The notes under the pieces: generated by a model | The model's database searches: none | Told to the model about the DNA's origin: nothing | Seen by the model: the letters and a program-made list of their open reading frames with translations, nothing else | Shown: piece after piece, positions 32,848 through 41,978 of the stretch | Numbering within the stretch: the stretch's first letter is position 1 | Layout of the letters: each line of letters opens with the position of its first letter | Translations under genes and position numbers: made by a program | DNA from: Symbiodinium natans | Lineage: Eukaryota > Sar > Dinophyceae > Suessiales > Symbiodiniaceae | Direction: 5' to 3' | Assembly: GCA_905221605.1 (NCBI GenBank) | Contig: CAJNDS010002523.1 | Location: forward strand, 213,501-277,500 | Length of the DNA: 64,000 nt

Positions 32848-33249
32848 TCAGGAAAGAAAAAAGATGCCAAGATGCGGCCAACACAAGGTTGCTGAACCAA
32901 GTGCAACTTTGCATTGTGCTGTCGCGCAGGTCCACATTGAATAGAGCTGCCCCTTTTTCAGGGACTTAGTTGGTTGTTCGTCAGAGCCTCCAGCAACCTT
33001 CGAGATGCTGAGCATGCGGAGACGAAGCGACTCAGAGGCAGACCCAGCTACAAGTCGTGGCAAGCAGATCAGTCGCACCGCGCCCAAGCATCCGGAGGCC
33101 CGGCTGGAGAGAAGCAGACCTTCACAGTGAGGATCGAGCTGAACAGTTGCTTCGTCCTTCCAGGCCTCCTCATTTTCGATGGAGCGCTCACTTGCATTTA
33201 AGACCAGTGTCTCGTGCCACCGATCACTTGCCGTCACAGCATCGGTCAC
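32848..33249 (-). CDS. Open frame of 133 codons, product unknown
   Basis: ATG-initiated: MTDAVTASDRWHETLVLNAS, ERSIENEEAWKDEATVQLDP, then LGAVRLICLPRLVAGSASES and SISKVAGGSDEQPTKSLKKG to a TGA. Acidic N-terminus and balanced composition; the plus strand in other frames is Arg/His/Ser rich. It could be an intronless gene or a long last exon. Confidence 0.5.
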   Translation of the reverse strand: MTDAVTASDRWHETLVLNASERSIENEEAWKDEATVQLDPHCEGLLLSSRASGCLGAVRLICLPRLVAGSASESLRLRMLSISKVAGGSDEQPTKSLKKGQLYSMWTCATAQCKVALGSATLCWPHLGIFFLS

Positions 33250-33287
33250 GACTCACAAATCCGAATCCGAGAACAGCGACAATCAGG

Positions 33288-33624
33288 TCACAACAGGGCA
33301 GGTTTCGGCATGTGCTCACATAGTTGCGTGAGGAGAACCCAGCCATCCATCTTTTCCGATTTAAGGTCCAGGCTCCATATGGCAGTGCGAGCACACCGGT
33401 GCCCACAGCACCGGACACGAGCAGCGCCAACGAGGTCCCGGCGGCGCCCTGGCAAGCTCTGCAAGGACCCCGAAGCTTCTTTAGAAAGCCCTAAATCCAA
33501 AAGTAAACCTTAATTACCCCGAAGTTTCTTCAGAAAGAACTAAATCCATAAGTAAAACTTACATGGCACAAAGCTGCCTCGTCGAAGGAGAGGAACCCTT
33601 TGTCCGCCGGGTGGCCTTTCTTCC
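33288..33624 (-). CDS. Two exons with 3' end, product unknown
   Basis: Exon 33624-33563: acceptor CCAGGCAG, reads KKGHPADKGFLSFDEAALCH, donor GTAAGT, the strongest in the window. Intron 33562-33459 (104 nt) consists of two tandem copies of a 49-bp unit. Exon 33458-33288 starts phase 0 after CCTTGCAG and ends SEKMDGWVLLTQLCEHMPKP, ALL, TGA. If the next AG is used instead (33450-33449), the frame reads SLALLVSGAVGTGVLALPYG, which resembles the first helix of amino-acid/auxin permease (AAAP) transporters. The second half of the exon is then no longer protein-like, so the frame is unresolved. Confidence 0.45.
33468..33562. repeat. Two tandem 49-bp units filling an intron
   Basis: Unit 1 (33468-33516) and unit 2 (33517-33562) share CCCGAAG(C/T)TTCTT(T/C)AG, AAAG and CTAAATCCA(A/T)AAGTAAA. 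They are about 85 percent alike by eye. Together they make up nearly the whole intron between the exons at 33288-33624. Confidence 0.85.
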
Positions 33625-33889
33625 CTGCCTGGTAGGTTCTGGGTTTGGCTTGGAGTTGCCATTGCAGGGTTTAGGATTCGGCCCGTTTGGAAGTTCCTGG
33701 ACGCGTGGCTTGGGATTCACAAGGTTTCGAGCAAAACCCCCTGCACTGCACCTTCGGCAGCAATGTTTGCTGCGCCCCTGCTGCACGGGGGACATCCATA
33801 GCGCTTGCACAGCCTGTCCCTGCCAAGCGGTCTGTTACAACAGGTAGTGTGCCTGAACAGTGCTGTTCGCCAATGTTGGCTCTAGCTTT

Positions 33890-34090
33890 CTGATGCATGG
33901 CCCTCTTGACTGCACCGTGTCTGCTAGGGAAGCCTGCGTTACAGCGTGCGCAGTTCGGAAACGCAAAGCGGCATGTCAGCAAAAGAAAGGACACATCTCG
34001 ATGCCAATTCTTGCTTCATCCACGGTGAACATTAAGAGGATGAAAGAGGTGGCTAAGGATGACAAACCGACATCCGGAATGGAAGCATGA
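33890..34090 (+). CDS. 3'-terminal exon candidate, product unknown
   Basis: Plus frame reads FLMHGPLDCTVSAREACVTA, CAVRKRKAACQQKKGHISMP and ILASSTVNIKRMKEVAKDDK, ending in TGA. The Lys-rich C-terminus is convincing. The minus strand over 33671-33994 is also open (RAMHQKARANIGEQHCSGTL), so the strand is uncertain. Confidence 0.4.
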   Translation: MMHGPLDCTVSAREACVTACAVRKRKAACQQKKGHISMPILASSTVNIKRMKEVAKDDKPTSGMEA

Positions 34091-34099
34091 CTCACATTC

Positions 34100-34990
34100 A
34101 CTCACTGATCTGCTCTGTGAGTCCGCAGAACAACCATTCTGGTCGAAGCTCCCTAGTGCCTGCCATCCCCTTGTGCAACTTGCAGTGCCAACTCAGAAAA
34201 TCTGGGGAATGAAGCAGATCTAACCTCAAAACCGTCCAACCAAAGAGAGTCATTTTGGAGTTCATGTAAAGGTTTTCGGACTTAGGATTTGGGGCTCTTG
34301 GGTTGAACCCCAGAAAACAACAGCAGTACTGAAAAGGCGGTTCGGGGCCTTCCCTCGCCTGCCATGCAAAACCCTAGCAAGGGAAGTGCGCAAACAAAAA
34401 TCGAAGTCAGAAAGCTTCGGCTTTGGAATGTTCGCGTCCAGGGGCTTTTTTTTTTGCGCTTTCAGGGACCTTTCCCACTCTTCGACTTTTCGTCTTTTCG
34501 CGAGGCTTGTCGACTTTCGGCTTTGCTTTTAGACTTGTTGGGACGTTCTCCACGCACAGCCACTCGCAACCACAGGAAACCCGAGCCCCTGTCCACAATT
34601 CCCCTGCAAACCTCGGTAAACCATACGAAACCCAAGTCCAGAAACCCTGCTGAAACCCTGCGCTCTTCGGCTTTTCGCCTGTGGCCTCAGGCCGGACGTC
34701 TGGTACACACTGCGGTAGGTCTCAAAACCAGGCTTTGCGGGGTTTCGGGTTCAAGGGCTTTTGGTGCCTTAGAACAGATGGGCTTCTGCTACGCGCTTCA
34801 TTAGGGCAACCAAGGGGTCAAAGGTTCACCCGAAACCCTAAGCAAACCCCTCGTTTTTGAGATCCAGAGCCCTCCCTGGAGTGCTCCTGTCAGAAAGACT
34901 GGAGAGTCAACTTTCAAGTGTTATGAGTTTGGGGCCCTTTATAGGGAGCTTCTAAGGTGCATATGCATGTGTACTAATGTATATAATTTC
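34100..34990. other. Telomere-like introns and small islands
   Basis: C-rich block 34575-34665 (GAAACCCAAGTCCAGAAACC), G-rich block 34735-34765 (GCGGGGTTTCGGGTTC) and C-rich block 34825-34850. The exon island between 34850 and 34925 is open on both strands. Near 34960-35015 the sequence is AT-rich (ATATGCATGTGTAC, TATACACATG). Confidence 0.45.
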
Positions 34991-35014
34991 TTTTATGTAT
35001 ACACATGTTCTAAT

Positions 35015-35484
35015 TTATAGGGCTTTAGGGCAACACAGGCTTGGCTCAGCTTCTTTGGGGCTTCTCGGTGCAGAGTTGTTCGACTGTTCGATGTCTGGAC
35101 CCAGCTGAACAGCCTTTCCGGTGAATTTTATGTCTTTAGGGCTACTCGGGGTGTCCGAATCACCTTCGGACTGCGGCACTCCTCGATGGTGTCGTCTATA
35201 GGCTAGGTGACACGCAGTGGCGGCTTCGGGATCACTAGGCTTGTCAAGCGATCCATTCATGCACCAGGTTACGGCCAAGCTTCCTTTTGTGAAGCTTGTG
35301 TGTGTGTGGCACGGATCCAAGGCTAACCCGGCTTCCCTTCTTCAGCTCTTGAAAGACTGTTTGCTGTAAGATTTCGAGAGTAAGCCTAAGGCACTTGGCC
35401 GTGGGGCGTTCTAGGCGTTGCTTGGATCCACTTGCATCTTTGGAGCACAGATGGCTCAAGACCTTCACGATGCACCAACGCTAA
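35015..35484 (-). CDS. Two exons with 3' end, product unknown
   Basis: First exon: acceptor CATTTAG, reads RWCIVKVLSHLCSKDASGSK, QRLERPTAKCLRLTLEILQQ, TVFQELKKGSR, with a possible donor CCGG then GTTAGCC. Second piece: another frame reads MNGSLDKPSDPEAATACHLA, YRRHHRGVPQSEGDSDTPSS, PKDIKFTGKAVQLGPDIEQS to a stop at 35015. Both pieces are strongly protein-like. The junction is not phase-proven because the open frames overlap at about 35244-35320. Confidence 0.5.
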
Positions 35485-35813
35485 ATGGCGTTGGAGAAGA
35501 TGAAACCTGCCCGTCCTAAACTGGATGCGGAACTGAGATGGTTGTCGAAGGAGACTCGAAAATCAAAAACCCTAAACGCTGCACCCACAAGTCTACCCAA
35601 CGACCGCATTTATCTCAAAATAGCTCCCGGCTCCTTTAAAGGATGCCGGGCAAGGGCAACGGGTGAAACAAACCGCTGGAGGGCGGACGGCGACGAGGTT
35701 TCCAGAGATGTGGACTTCGGGTGAAAATTCAGTTCTTTGTATTAAGTATGGTTTAGGGATCAAGGATTTGAGGTTACTAAGTTTGGGCTCGTGGGCCGAA
35801 AAACGTTTTCATA

Positions 35814-36000
35814 GTGGGTATCATATTCGAGGCGATTGATAGTGCTCTGAGGAACCCTGGCCTCCTTCGCCCCGTACACTCAGATGAACTTCAGCAACGA
35901 CTGGAACACCGCCACCTCGGGGCCAGAAGAAACAAAAAAGCGGCAGTGACTCCTTTCTTTGCTTGGGTTCAACAAGGGCTTCGCCGCTTCGGGTTGTTGA
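35814..36000 (+). CDS. Exon-like island, product unknown
   Basis: Plus frame reads IIFEAIDSALRNPGLLRPVH, SDELQQRLEHRHLGARRNKK and AAVTPFFAWVQQGLRRFGLL. A minus alternative over part of the island (FFVSSGPEVAVFQSLLKFI) is nearly as good. Confidence 0.35.
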
Positions 36001-36199
36001 TGCCAGGGAGAAGCAGGCCCGGCGTTGGTGGGCGTCAAGGGGAATGTTTGGTGGAGAGGGAGCAACCCATAGAAAGGAGAGTATTGGTGGCAGGTTGGGG
36101 AGGAGGTGGCGAGCCTTGCCAACAAAGAACACAGCAAACGTACATATACCTCGTCAATTCCAAAGAACTTGTCTCACGACGGAAAGTACTCGCATGCTA

Positions 36200-37250
36200 A
36201 TAGAAACCATGACGCTAGAGTGATTCTGTTAATCACAATCGCTGAAAGTCGAAAAACTGGCTTGGGCTTCATGTTATAGGGTTGAGGAGTTCAAATAAGG
36301 AGCTTTTGCAAGCACTTCTGGTATTTCTTAGGGGTTGAATATGGCTCTAAATACGCGCAGGGGTTTCGTTAAGGGGGCTGGGGTTTAGGGATCTGAGCCT
36401 TGAGCTTCCCGCGTAAGCAACCCCAAGACCTACTAGCTGCTTGCATGTGCGAGTGCACAGCATTGCGGCTCTTTGGCTGTCAGGCTCAACAAAGGCCCGA
36501 GCCCTCAACCGGAAACCTCCAATTTCATTGTGAGGGCTGCATGGAGGTTCGGCCGACACGCTAAAACTGCGGCGTCAGACAGCATTGCCCCATTCTAAAT
36601 GCTGTCCGGTCGCAAGCCGCTAAACTGAGTACCGACCGTGTCACGCAAACTACAGCGGCCAGTGTCTACTTTTTGCCAAAGAGCTGGAAGGTCCATGGTC
36701 ATCTGCCTGGGCTCGAAAGGAGGCATTCAGGTAAGCGGCACGCCTCCTTCCTACCCCCCCCACCTGAGCATCCCCAACCCCTTCCTATCCAGCGGAAAGC
36801 CCACCTTCACATGTGTTTGTGTGTGTGTGTGTGCCTGCTGTTTTCTGCCCCGTCCTGCACCTTTCAACATCAGCACAATGCGATCAAAACCACACGGCCT
36901 CACACGCCAAAAACCAAAATCCAAAACACTTAAAGCAAAACCCTGACCTTCGAATCCGATCATGATAATGCGGCCCCACATCCCAGAAGCCGCAACCGAA
37001 AACCCTGAAGCCTTACCGATCCCATTGTCTTGACCCCATAGCCCAGCAGGCCGCTACCTAAACCTCAAGCCGTGCCGCGAGACGCCTTAGAATCTAAGGG
37101 CCCCTGGGAACTCCAAATCCGTTTACCTGGGGCCCCAGGCATGAGCATCGCGAACTCCGACCCGCTGCAGCGTGCCATGCCTGGGCTGCCCAGGAGTGCT
37201 GAAGAGTCTGGGGGTGAAGCCGTTTAGGATATGTGTTGGGGCTTAAGGTC
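36200..37250. other. Telomere-like introns, no chained exons
   Basis: G-rich block 36360-36390 and C-rich block 36490-36525 look like the two arms of one intron of about 170 bp. A (TG)8 tract lies at 36818-36833, and C-rich blocks at 36930-37080. Islands between them are open on both strands. Confidence 0.45.
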
Positions 37251-37362
37251 CCCTAAACCCCAAACCCCAAACCCCAAACCCCAAACCCTAAACCCTAAAC
37301 CCTAAACCCGAAACCCTAAACCCTAAACTTAAACCCTAAACCCTAAACCCTAAACCCTAAAC
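37251..37362. repeat. Near-perfect CCCTAAA array
   Basis: About 15 heptamers. It begins with CCCCAAA variants, then CCCTAAA, with one CCCGAAA and one CTTAAAC variant. It is preceded by a G-rich segment (GTTTAGGATATG) and followed by GAGGGTTTACCGGC, so it is interstitial. Confidence 0.97.
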
Positions 37363-37369
37363 TCGAGGG

Positions 37370-38000
37370 TTTACCGGCTCAAGGTTTAGGCATAACTCTC
37401 GTCAGTGTTAAGGTGGTACTTGATTGACATGGAGGGCATTTGGGGATGAGCTGGGTGTCTGGGAGGGTTAGGACCGAGCATGGTACATGCATTTCAAGAG
37501 CCCTGGTCGATTTTGGCCGTATTTAGGCTTTATGCATCAATCTTAAGGGTTCAGGTAGGTTTGGGGTTTAGGGCTTGCTGCGGCTTGTGGCAGGTTTGGC
37601 AAGTTTGGCCCTTCACTGTTGGAGCGGCTTGGTGGGAATCAAGCGCAGAAATCAAGATGACCGAAATCCAGGTGCTCATCTTAAACCCCTCACCTTAAAC
37701 CAAGACAGTGCTTCGAGGATGTGAGAGTCCTACCCACACACACACACACCCAAACAGCCCCATGCGTCATATGCACTCATCTTGCATGTCGAGGCACGTC
37801 CACACTTCCTTGGCTCGCACAAGATGTTGAGTGGTTATAGGATTAATCCTCTGCCATACTTCGCACCCCCAAAAAAGTCAGCCTGAACTCCCGAAGTTGC
37901 CGGGCCATAAATCCCTGGAACAAAGAAGCGGAGAACTAGATCAGCAACAAAAGGTTGTGCGCTGTGCGTTCTCGCCCCCCCCCCCTCCCAACTATCCCCC
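37370..38000. other. No phase-checked exon
   Basis: G-rich block near 37540-37575 (GGTTCAGGTAGGTTTGGG), (CA)8 at 37734-37750, and a C10 run at 37976-37985 that leads into the C-rich array. Short islands only. Confidence 0.45.
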
Positions 38001-38096
38001 CCTGAACCCCACACCCTAAACCATAAGGTTCTAAACCCTAAATCCCAAACCACAAACCCTAAACCCTAGACCCTAAAACCCAGAACCCTAAACCAA
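38001..38096. repeat. CCCTAAA-like array, degenerate
   Basis: Units ACCCTAAACC, CTAAACCCTAAATCCC and CCCTAGACCCTAAAACCC. Followed after about 25 bases by a G-rich run (38118-38148). Confidence 0.93.
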
Positions 38097-38807
38097 CCCA
38101 CAACCACACCGCAAGGGGGTCGGGGGGGGGGGGGGTGTGGGGGGGGCCTGTTGGTAACTGCCAAGCCCTGGGGCCCAGAACCTCTCCTAACCTTCTTGGG
38201 CGAAGCCCGTATGTGCTGGCCCAGTAACTCCAGCACGCGGAGCTTGACCTGGCTTGTGGCTTCGGATTGAAGCTAATTGCCTGAAGCTTGGTTTAAGCGT
38301 CTTCTGGGCAAAGTCAGTGCCTGTCGAATGAAACGGAACCATGAACTTAAGACAACCACCCATGATGAGCTCGAAAACCTTGAATGCATCTAGGCCTTGT
38401 TAGTATGGCTCGTTCTCACGAAGCACCGTTTTAACATCCCAACAGCATTTTAAAACCTGAACGCGAAGAACAAGACCCTGAAACTCCTGACCCACAAACC
38501 GCGAAAGTAGCTGCCCCAACTCAAATCCCGAAACCCTCCAGCCCGGACTGTAGCCTCTAGACGCCAAGAACTGAACAACTCCAAACCCTAAAGTGCCTTG
38601 GAACCCCAAACCCGCAACCACCCCTAATGCCCTGAACCCGCAGACACCCCAACAAAGACAACAAACGAACAGTACTTGGAGAATCCAAGGCTCCAGGTCG
38701 CGACGCCTCTCCCAGTTCAAGTGGCGGCCCTGGGCGGCGTCAGGCTACTGTCGAGAAGTAGGAAATGAGGAACCGACTTGGGCAAGCAGGGCATTAGGCA
38801 CCTCGGG

Positions 38808-38872
38808 TGGGGTTTAGGGTTTCGGGTTTCGGGTTTGGGGTTTGGGGTTCGGGGTTTGGGGTTTGGGGTTTG
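38808..38872. repeat. TTTAGGG / TTTGGGG array
   Basis: Starts GGTTTAGGGTTTCGGG and drifts to GGTTTGGGG units. It lies immediately left of the duplicated segment 38900-39345. The island to its left (38640-38800) is coding-like on both strands. Confidence 0.95.
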
Positions 38873-38899
38873 CAATGGGCTTGAGCCGAGGATTCGCAA

Positions 38900-39345
38900 G
38901 GCCGGAATCGTCGTGCGGGCATGGATGCTCTGGCCATTCGCACGCACTGGTACTGACCATGTGTCTGGCCTCGAGCACACGCGAAACATCGCAGATAACG
39001 ATGTTTCCACATATGTGAGGACGTGAGAACGTGTTTCAACGACACTCGCTTCCCTTGGTCCCGGGGTGGGTGCACCGGGTGCAAGTGGTATGACGGAATC
39101 ACCGTGTGGGCATGGATGCTCTGGCCAATCGCACGCACTGGTAACACGGACGCTATCATCGTGCGGGCATGCATGCTCTGGCTACGCATGCATTGGTAAC
39201 ACGGACGCCACACGCACTGGTACTGACCATGTGTCTGGCCTCGAGCACACGCGAAACATCGCAAATAACGATGTTTTCCACATACTTGAGAATGTGTTTC
39301 AGCGACACTCGCTAAGCAAGGTGCAAATGGCATGACGGAAACGTG
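38900..39345. repeat. Direct repeat of about 130-190 bp, two copies plus fragments
   Basis: Blocks CACGCACTGGTACTGACCAT, GTCTGGCCTCGAGCACACGC and GAAACATCGCA(G/A)ATAACGAT occur at 38938-39005 and again at 39207-39275. Each is followed by GTGTTTCA(A/G)CGACACTCGC. The block GGGCATG(G/C)ATGCTCTGGC occurs three times (38917, 39108, 39165). A nested duplication history is likely. Confidence 0.92.
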
Positions 39346-39535
39346 CGCGTTTCCTTCGTCGTCCCAGACATGACCCAAACCACTCCGGTACCCCTTCGTT
39401 CGAAGCTGAAGAATGCCATGCGTGTTTCGTACCACCCATGCTACACTTCTTTTCATATCGTAGAAGCAGCAACCGTGTTGGAAAAAAAACGGAGCAAGGG
39501 TCGTGCAGAAAGCACAGGTTGGAAGTGAACCAGTG

Positions 39536-39650
39536 CTAAACCCTAAATCCTAAGCCCTGACCCCGCAACCCTCAACCCTAAATCCTAACTCCTAAGCTCT
39601 ATCTCCTAAATCCTGATCCCTAAACCCTAAATCCAAAAAACCCTCAAAAA
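39536..39650. repeat. CCCTAAA-like array, degenerate
   Basis: Units CTAAACCCTAAATCC, CCCTAAATCCTAACTCC, CTCCTAAATCCTGATCCC. A short island (39650-39704) separates it from a G-rich block (39705-39733). Confidence 0.93.
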
Positions 39651-39977
39651 TCATAATCAGGCCACGACCCCATGAGGGTTGAAAAAGACATAGGTAGGGA
39701 CGGTTTACGGCTTAGGGTTTAGGGTCTAGGGTCGCAGCGAAACCTCTGGATGAAGCCCCCTTTCGAACTGGAAAGCGGAAAAACCCTTAGCTCCATGCAT
39801 TTAGGATTTAGAGTTCGGGGCTGGGGTCCTTGCTGGTTACTGGCTTGTAGGAGGGAAAAAAAAAAACTCACCAGGCACTGCACCATATTGGAAAAAAATC
39901 CCAGGTTCCCAACTCCCCAACCCAAAAACCAAGAATCAACAGTTGGTGTCCAGGGTTCAGGGGAGCGAGAGATGAGA

Positions 39978-40016
39978 ACCCTAAGCCCTAAACCCTAAAC
40001 CCTAACCCTTCAACCC
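39978..40016. repeat. CCCTAAA array at an intron 5' side
   Basis: CCCTAAGCCCTAAACCCTAA followed by CCCTAACCCTTCAACCCG. On the minus strand this is the G-rich beginning of the intron that follows the exon 40110-40045. Confidence 0.93.
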
Positions 40017-40044
40017 GAAAAAACCCGGACCGTCAGGAAATCAC

Positions 40045-41454
40045 TGCGTGGGCCTGGAAGTCGGCAAGCCTCTTCAGGAGCTCGTCTGGCTTCCGACCTT
40101 TGCAGCTCAGCTGAGGAGGGTTTAGGGTTTAGGGTTTAGGGATTAGGGTTTTAGGGTTTTAGGGTTTTAGGGTTTTAGGGTTTTAGGGTTTTAGGGTTTT
40201 AGGGTTTTAGGGTTTTAGGGTTTTAGGGTTTTAGGGTTTTAGGGTTTTAGGGTTTTAGGGTTTTAGGGTTTAGGGTTTTAGGGTTTAGGGTTTAGGGTTT
40301 AGGGTTTAGGGTTTAGGGTTTAGGGTTTAGGGTTTAGGGTTTAAGTTGTTCTTGCTTGTCTTTAACGGTTCTGTGGACTTTCGCTCCGCGCGAAGTCCTG
40401 TCCCAAAGGACGGGGACATGCACCAGAATTGAATTAGGGTTTAGGGCTTAGGGTTGGCTTAGAGGTTTAGGATGACGGTTATTCAACATTAGGAACCCGA
40501 GAGGGACCCAGGGTTGAGTGCTGCTTTGCCCACTTAGCCGCCTCCGAAGGATTGAACCGTTTTAAGTAAGTTTTAAGGGGATTCTCAGCAGTTGAGGCTT
40601 TACAAGGCCGTCTGCGGCCTGACCTGTCAAGTACATCCCAAGCACCTCAGACTCTCATGTCCCTCATGAAAACCCAATGAAATCCCTCAAAGGCCTCAAT
40701 CCCTCACCCCAAGATCCCAGCCTCAACCCTGCAGGTCTGTGAAGCTTCCTCACCTAGTCTCGCCTGGACGACGATCGACTTTGGGACCCACTTTGTCGGG
40801 TTCAGGGCTCTGGGGCTGCGGCTGTCGCCCTTGCAAGGCGTACCCACACCCATGACGATCCAGGCGTTGTTGTGGCGGCTCAGGTTGCAAACCTGGGCCC
40901 AGAGCGGGGATTCTATAGTGTTCAGGTGTCAGCCAGGGTTCAGGATTGAGAGTTCAGAAACATGAGCGTAGGGTTCATGTACCACTCCATGACCATGTCC
41001 TCAAAACCCGACAAAACACACAAAGGCCCGAAAGTCCCCCAAAACTTTGACGGTCGCTCGAAACGTCGAAACGTCTCTTCACTTGAGCGGCGATGGCACT
41101 CTGCGATTTCGTCGGAGTGAAGGAGTAGCTCGTCCTTGGAGGCCAAACTGGGAGAAAGAGTTCATTGAAAGCGCCACAGGGGCAAAACCGAAATTAGGGT
41201 CCTTGGCTTCTAGGGACTTGGACCTGAGGCATCCCGGGCGAAACTCAGGAGTCCGAAAAAGAAAAAAGATTTGCAAAGCTCAAAAAGGAGTTGCACGCAC
41301 GTCGCATACCGGGGCTAAGGTCGGTTGGGCTTCAGATTCTGTTGCGCCCTCCAATCGCACCACGAAAATGCGAGCCGCGCGTCAGTTCCTGCTCTCGCGC
41401 AACGTCGATGAGCGAGAAGGAAGGCGAGGTGAAGTTCGCCAGGTCATCGGCCTT
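40045..41454 (-). CDS. Candidate multi-exon gene, junctions partly open
   Basis: Four minus-strand exon-like islands, each with AG and GT candidates. 41454-41361 (KADDLANFTSPSFSLIDVAR then EQELTRGSHFR; acceptor CACCACTAG). 41147-41052 (LASKDELLLHSDEIAECHRR then SSEETFRRFERP). 40790-40754 (WVPKSIVVQARL; donor GTGAGG). 40110-40045 (LSCKGRKPDELLKRLADFQA, HA; acceptor CCTCAG next to the 225-bp telomere array). The islands are individually convincing and are separated by telomere-like text, but I could not make all codon phases agree. Exons may be missing or one frame is wrong. Confidence 0.4.
40118..40342. repeat. Mixed TTTAGGG and TTTTAGGG array, 225 bp
   Basis: Begins with TTTAGGG heptamers, then about 15 perfect TTTTAGGG octamers (about 40147-40268), then about ten heptamers. 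On the minus strand it ends CCCTAAACCCTCCTCAG, that is, at a potential AG acceptor directly in front of the exon 40110-40045. The array is therefore interstitial and probably intronic. Confidence 0.97.
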
Positions 41455-41978
41455 CTAGTGGTGTTCGACTTGTCGTGCTTAGGGAAGGCGATTTCGGGTT
41501 TCGGGGGCCAGGGCTCCCATCTGTAAATATCGTCTGGCGCTTGGGCTGAGGGGAAGGCTTCACAGGGGAGAGATGCGGGAGGAGGAGGTTCAGGGCATAC
41601 AGGCATGAGGGTGGTCTTGCAATGTTACTTGCTTCTTCGGATTGCAATCAACAAAACTGGCAAAATCGAAGGTTGCCTTGGAATAGAGCACGCAACAACC
41701 ACTCCCGTTTTGCTGCTGCCCGCACGGACGTCGAGTGCAGCCTTTTACCATCATAGAGCTTCCTAGCGGTCCTAGCCTGAACCCCTCCTGTTTAACACCA
41801 CAAATCTCCGAGAACGAACCCGTCACCCGAAACGCGAAAACCCTAGACCCTTGGCCCTAAATCACCTAAGCAACGACTGTGGAATGAAGGCATGAAGGCT
41901 AGGCGGATCCAGGCCGCCTCGAAGGTCGACATGACGAAGTACCTGGGCAAAGCGATGGGCATCGACCATGGACGGTTC

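Noticed and set aside
39660-39705. Thioredoxin-like VPTYVFFNPHG on the minus strand
   Set aside because: An in-frame TAA lies three codons upstream with no AG acceptor between, and an in-frame TGA follows three codons later; chance similarity.
40118-40342. A true chromosome end
   Set aside because: The array is interstitial: exon-like sequence flanks it on the left and complex sequence continues for more than 23 kb on the right; neither end of the window is a telomere array.
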